Assembly (NCBI RefSeq): GCF_039534915.1
Contig: NZ_BAAAWE010000001.1
Location: 6,944,001-7,008,000, forward strand
Length of the DNA: 64,000 nt
Source: Streptomyces roseofulvus
Lineage (GTDB): Bacteria; Actinomycetota; Actinomycetes; Streptomycetales; Streptomycetaceae
Reading direction: 5' to 3'
Position numbers and translations under genes: made by a program. Positions 61,973-64,000 of this stretch are shown piece by piece. The notes under the pieces are model-generated. The model made no database searches. It was not told the origin of the DNA and saw nothing but the letters and a program-made list of their open reading frames with translations. The number at the start of each line of letters is the position of its first letter. The first letter of the stretch is position 1.

Positions 61973-64000
61973 GTGAGTTCCGCGCCCGCGTCCGCATCCG
62001 AGCGACCCGATTTCCGTGATCCCGCGCTGCCGCTGCAGAAGCGCGTCGACGACCTGCTCGCACGGCTCACGCCCGAGGAGCGGATCGCGATGCTGCACCA
62101 GTACGCGCCGGCCGTCCCCCGCCTCGGCCTCGCCGCCTTCCGTACGGGCAGCGAGGCCCTGCACGGGGTCTCCTGGAAGGGGGTGGCGACGGTCTTCCCG
62201 CAGGCCGTCGGCCTCGGCGCCACCTGGGACGAGGACCTGGTGCGGCGGGTCGCCGAGGCCGTCTCGGCCGAGCTGCGGGCCTTCCACCACCACCGGACGC
62301 CCGCCGCCGGCGACGGCCCCCACAGCCTGCAGGCCTGGGCGCCCGTGCTCAACCTGCTGCGCGACCCGCGCTGGGGGCGCAACGAGGAGGGCTACTCGGA
62401 GGACCCGGTGCACACCGCCCGGCTCGGCGAGGCGTACTGCCGGGGCCTGGCCGGCGACCACCCGACCTATCTCCGGACGGCCCCCGTCCTCAAGCACTTC
62501 CTCGCCTACAACAACGAGGACGACCGCTGCACCACCTCCTCCGGCGTGCGCCCGCGCGTCCTCCACGAGTACGACCTGGCCGCCTTCCGGCCCGTCGTCG
62601 CCTCCGGCGCCGCGACCGGCGCCATGGCCGCGTACAACCTCGTCAACGGGCGTCCCTGCCACGTCAGTCCGCTGATCGAGACCGAGCTGCGCCGCTGGGC
62701 GCGGCCCACCGGACACGAGCTGTTCGTGGTCAGCGACGCCGAGGCCCCCTCCAACCTGGTCGACCCGGAACACTACTTCGACGACCACGCCGAGTCCCAC
62801 GCCGCCGCCCTCAAGGCCGGCATCGACAGCTTCACCGACCACGACGAGGACAGCGCCACACCGGTCGGCCGGCTGCGCGAGGCGCTGGAGCGCGGCCTGA
62901 TCGACCAGGCCGACGTGGACCGCGCGGTGCGTCGCCAGCTCGAACTCCGCTTCCGCCTCGGCGAGTTCGACCCGGACCTCGACCCGTACGCCGGGATCGG
63001 ACCGGAGGTGATCGACTGCCCCGAGCACCGCGCCCTGGCCCGGCACGCGGCGACCGAGTCGGTGGTGCTGCTCAAGAACGACGGCCTTCTCCCGCTCGAC
63101 CCCGCCGGAACGCCACGGATCGCCGTCATCGGCCCCCTCGCCGACACGCTGTGCGAGGACTGGTACAGCGGCACCATGCCCTACCAGGTGACCGTCGCCG
63201 ACGGCCTCGCCGCCGCCCTCGGCGCCCACGGCGGCGCGGTGGTCCGGGTGGAGGGCGCCGACCGCATCGCGCTGCGCTCCCGCACCACCGGCGAACTCCT
63301 CGGCAAGACCGCCTTCGACGTGACCGACTGGGGGCGCGGCGCGCTGACCCTCCGCGCCTCCGGCACCGGCCACTACCTGACGCTCAAGGACGACGCCACC
63401 GTGGCGGCCGACCAGGACGTGCTCAAGAACTGGTTCGTCAAGGAGACCTTCCGGCTCGAACCGGCCGGGGAGGACACCGTGTTGCTGCGGTCCGTGTTCA
63501 CCGGCCGCTACGCCGCCGTCGATCCGGCCGACGGCGGCGTCACCCTGACCGCCGACGCCCCGGACGCCGCCGAACGCTGGGCACGCGAACTGCTGCACGA
63601 CGGCGGGGCCGAGGCCCGGGCGGCCGCCGAGGCCGCCGACGCGGCGGTCGTCGTCCTCGGCAACCACCCCATGATCAACGGCCGGGAGACCGAGGACCGC
63701 GCGGACATCGCACTGCCCTCGGGGCAGGAGGAGCTGCTCCGCACGGTCGCGGCCGTGCGCCCGGAGACGGCGCTCGTCGTGATGAGCAGCTACCCGTACG
63801 CCGTCGACTGGGCCGACGCGCACCTGCCCGCCGTGGTGTGGACCTCCCACGGCGGGCAGGAGACGGGCCACGCGCTGGCCGCCGTGCTGCTGGGCGAGGC
63901 CGAACCCGCCGGACGCCTCCCGCAGACCTGGTACCGCGGCGACGACCCGCTGCCGGCCCCGCTCGACTACGACATCATCACGGCCGGCTGGACCTACCAG
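61973..64000 (+). CDS. GH3 beta-glucosidase with beta-trefoil-like insertion, 3' end beyond the window
   Basis: From GTG 61973 (RBS AGGGG) 676 codons run open to the window edge. The barrel has EALHGVSWKGVATVFPQAVG, KHFLAYNNEDDRC and nucleophile Asp255 in LFVVSDAEAPSN. The C-terminal GH3 domain is entered at VVVLGNHPMINGRETEDR. Between them (about residues 432-545) are three repeats, IALRSRTTGELLG, LTLRASGTGHYLT and VLLRSVFTGRYAAV, the same beta-trefoil-like insertion as in the GH3 at 42652-45495. The two enzymes are clear paralogues (RNEEGYSEDP, VLKH, VRPRVLHEYDLAAF). It is driven by its own LacI-operator promoter. Confidence 0.92.
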   Translation, partial: MSSAPASASERPDFRDPALPLQKRVDDLLARLTPEERIAMLHQYAPAVPRLGLAAFRTGSEALHGVSWKGVATVFPQAVGLGATWDEDLVRRVAEAVSAELRAFHHHRTPAAGDGPHSLQAWAPVLNLLRDPRWGRNEEGYSEDPVHTARLGEAYCRGLAGDHPTYLRTAPVLKHFLAYNNEDDRCTTSSGVRPRVLHEYDLAAFRPVVASGAATGAMAAYNLVNGRPCHVSPLIETELRRWARPTGHELFVVSDAEAPSNLVDPEHYFDDHAESHAAALKAGIDSFTDHDEDSATPVGRLREALERGLIDQADVDRAVRRQLELRFRLGEFDPDLDPYAGIGPEVIDCPEHRALARHAATESVVLLKNDGLLPLDPAGTPRIAVIGPLADTLCEDWYSGTMPYQVTVADGLAAALGAHGGAVVRVEGADRIALRSRTTGELLGKTAFDVTDWGRGALTLRASGTGHYLTLKDDATVAADQDVLKNWFVKETFRLEPAGEDTVLLRSVFTGRYAAVDPADGGVTLTADAPDAAERWARELLHDGGAEARAAAEAADAAVVVLGNHPMINGRETEDRADIALPSGQEELLRTVAAVRPETALVVMSSYPYAVDWADAHLPAVVWTSHGGQETGHALAAVLLGEAEPAGRLPQTWYRGDDPLPAPLDYDIITAGWTYQ

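Overview
The window is high-GC actinobacterial DNA and almost certainly a Streptomyces chromosome. The evidence is the roughly 70-75% GC, the strong third-position GC bias, frequent GTG starts, Tat-type leaders on secreted enzymes, an OpcA homologue, a streptogrisin-type protease with a chitin-binding tail, and a sugar ABC importer with no ATPase gene beside it (in Streptomyces such importers usually share MsiK). No rRNA, tRNA, CRISPR array, insertion sequence or phage gene was seen.

Layout. 0-18.8 kb is a mosaic of short housekeeping or accessory units: a truncated LysR regulator divergent from a DJ-1/PfpI protein, a MacB/FtsX-type ABC exporter pair, an alpha/beta hydrolase, an M23 peptidase with an SPFH protein, a WGR/beta-propeller protein with a coupled small protein, DUF350 and HdeD membrane proteins, an M20 dipeptidase, DoxX, an orphan OpcA, a VOC protein, a streptogrisin-like protease, a second LysR, an acetyl-xylan-esterase-type hydrolase and two uncharacterised proteins. 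18.9-29.4 kb looks like a stress and redox island: transhydrogenase pntAB, DUF1254, DUF6325, SHOCT, ClC-type channel, GH15, an SDR with a coupled small membrane protein, and a DUF7144-type membrane protein. 29.6-34.5 kb holds a large secreted subtilase and a regulator. 35.7-40.0 kb holds three consecutive secreted enzymes, each with a ricin-type CBM13 lectin module: GH62, GH27 and an SGNH esterase.

40.0-64.0 kb is the centrepiece: a locus that reads as a xyloglucan-utilisation regulon. It has a secreted GH74 endo-xyloglucanase, an oligosaccharide importer (binding protein plus two permeases), and GH31 alpha-xylosidase, GH42 beta-galactosidase, GH43 arabinofuranosidase/xylosidase and two GH3 beta-glucosidases, the second running off the right edge. 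It also has a LacI-family repressor, AraC regulators, a Gfo/Idh/MocA oxidoreductase and a PhyH dioxygenase pair. Nine perfect copies of the palindrome GAAGCGCTTC lie only in the intergenic regions of this locus, upstream of GH31, both GH3 genes, the importer operon, lacI and the GH43 operon. Three of the promoters share one geometry: TTGACA, 18 bp, an nAnCnT hexamer, 1 bp, operator. Other promoters are bracketed by two operators. This points to one repressor (the LacI at 53.8-54.8 kb) controlling the whole locus and itself.

Decay is also visible. A GH36-like gene at the head of the GH43 operon has two compensating frame changes and is far too short, and a fragment of an RsbW/SpoIIE-type ATPase lies between the oxidoreductase and an AraC gene. 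Both GH3 enzymes carry an unusual beta-trefoil-like insertion. Gene identities rest on motifs and remembered family features; no database search was run.
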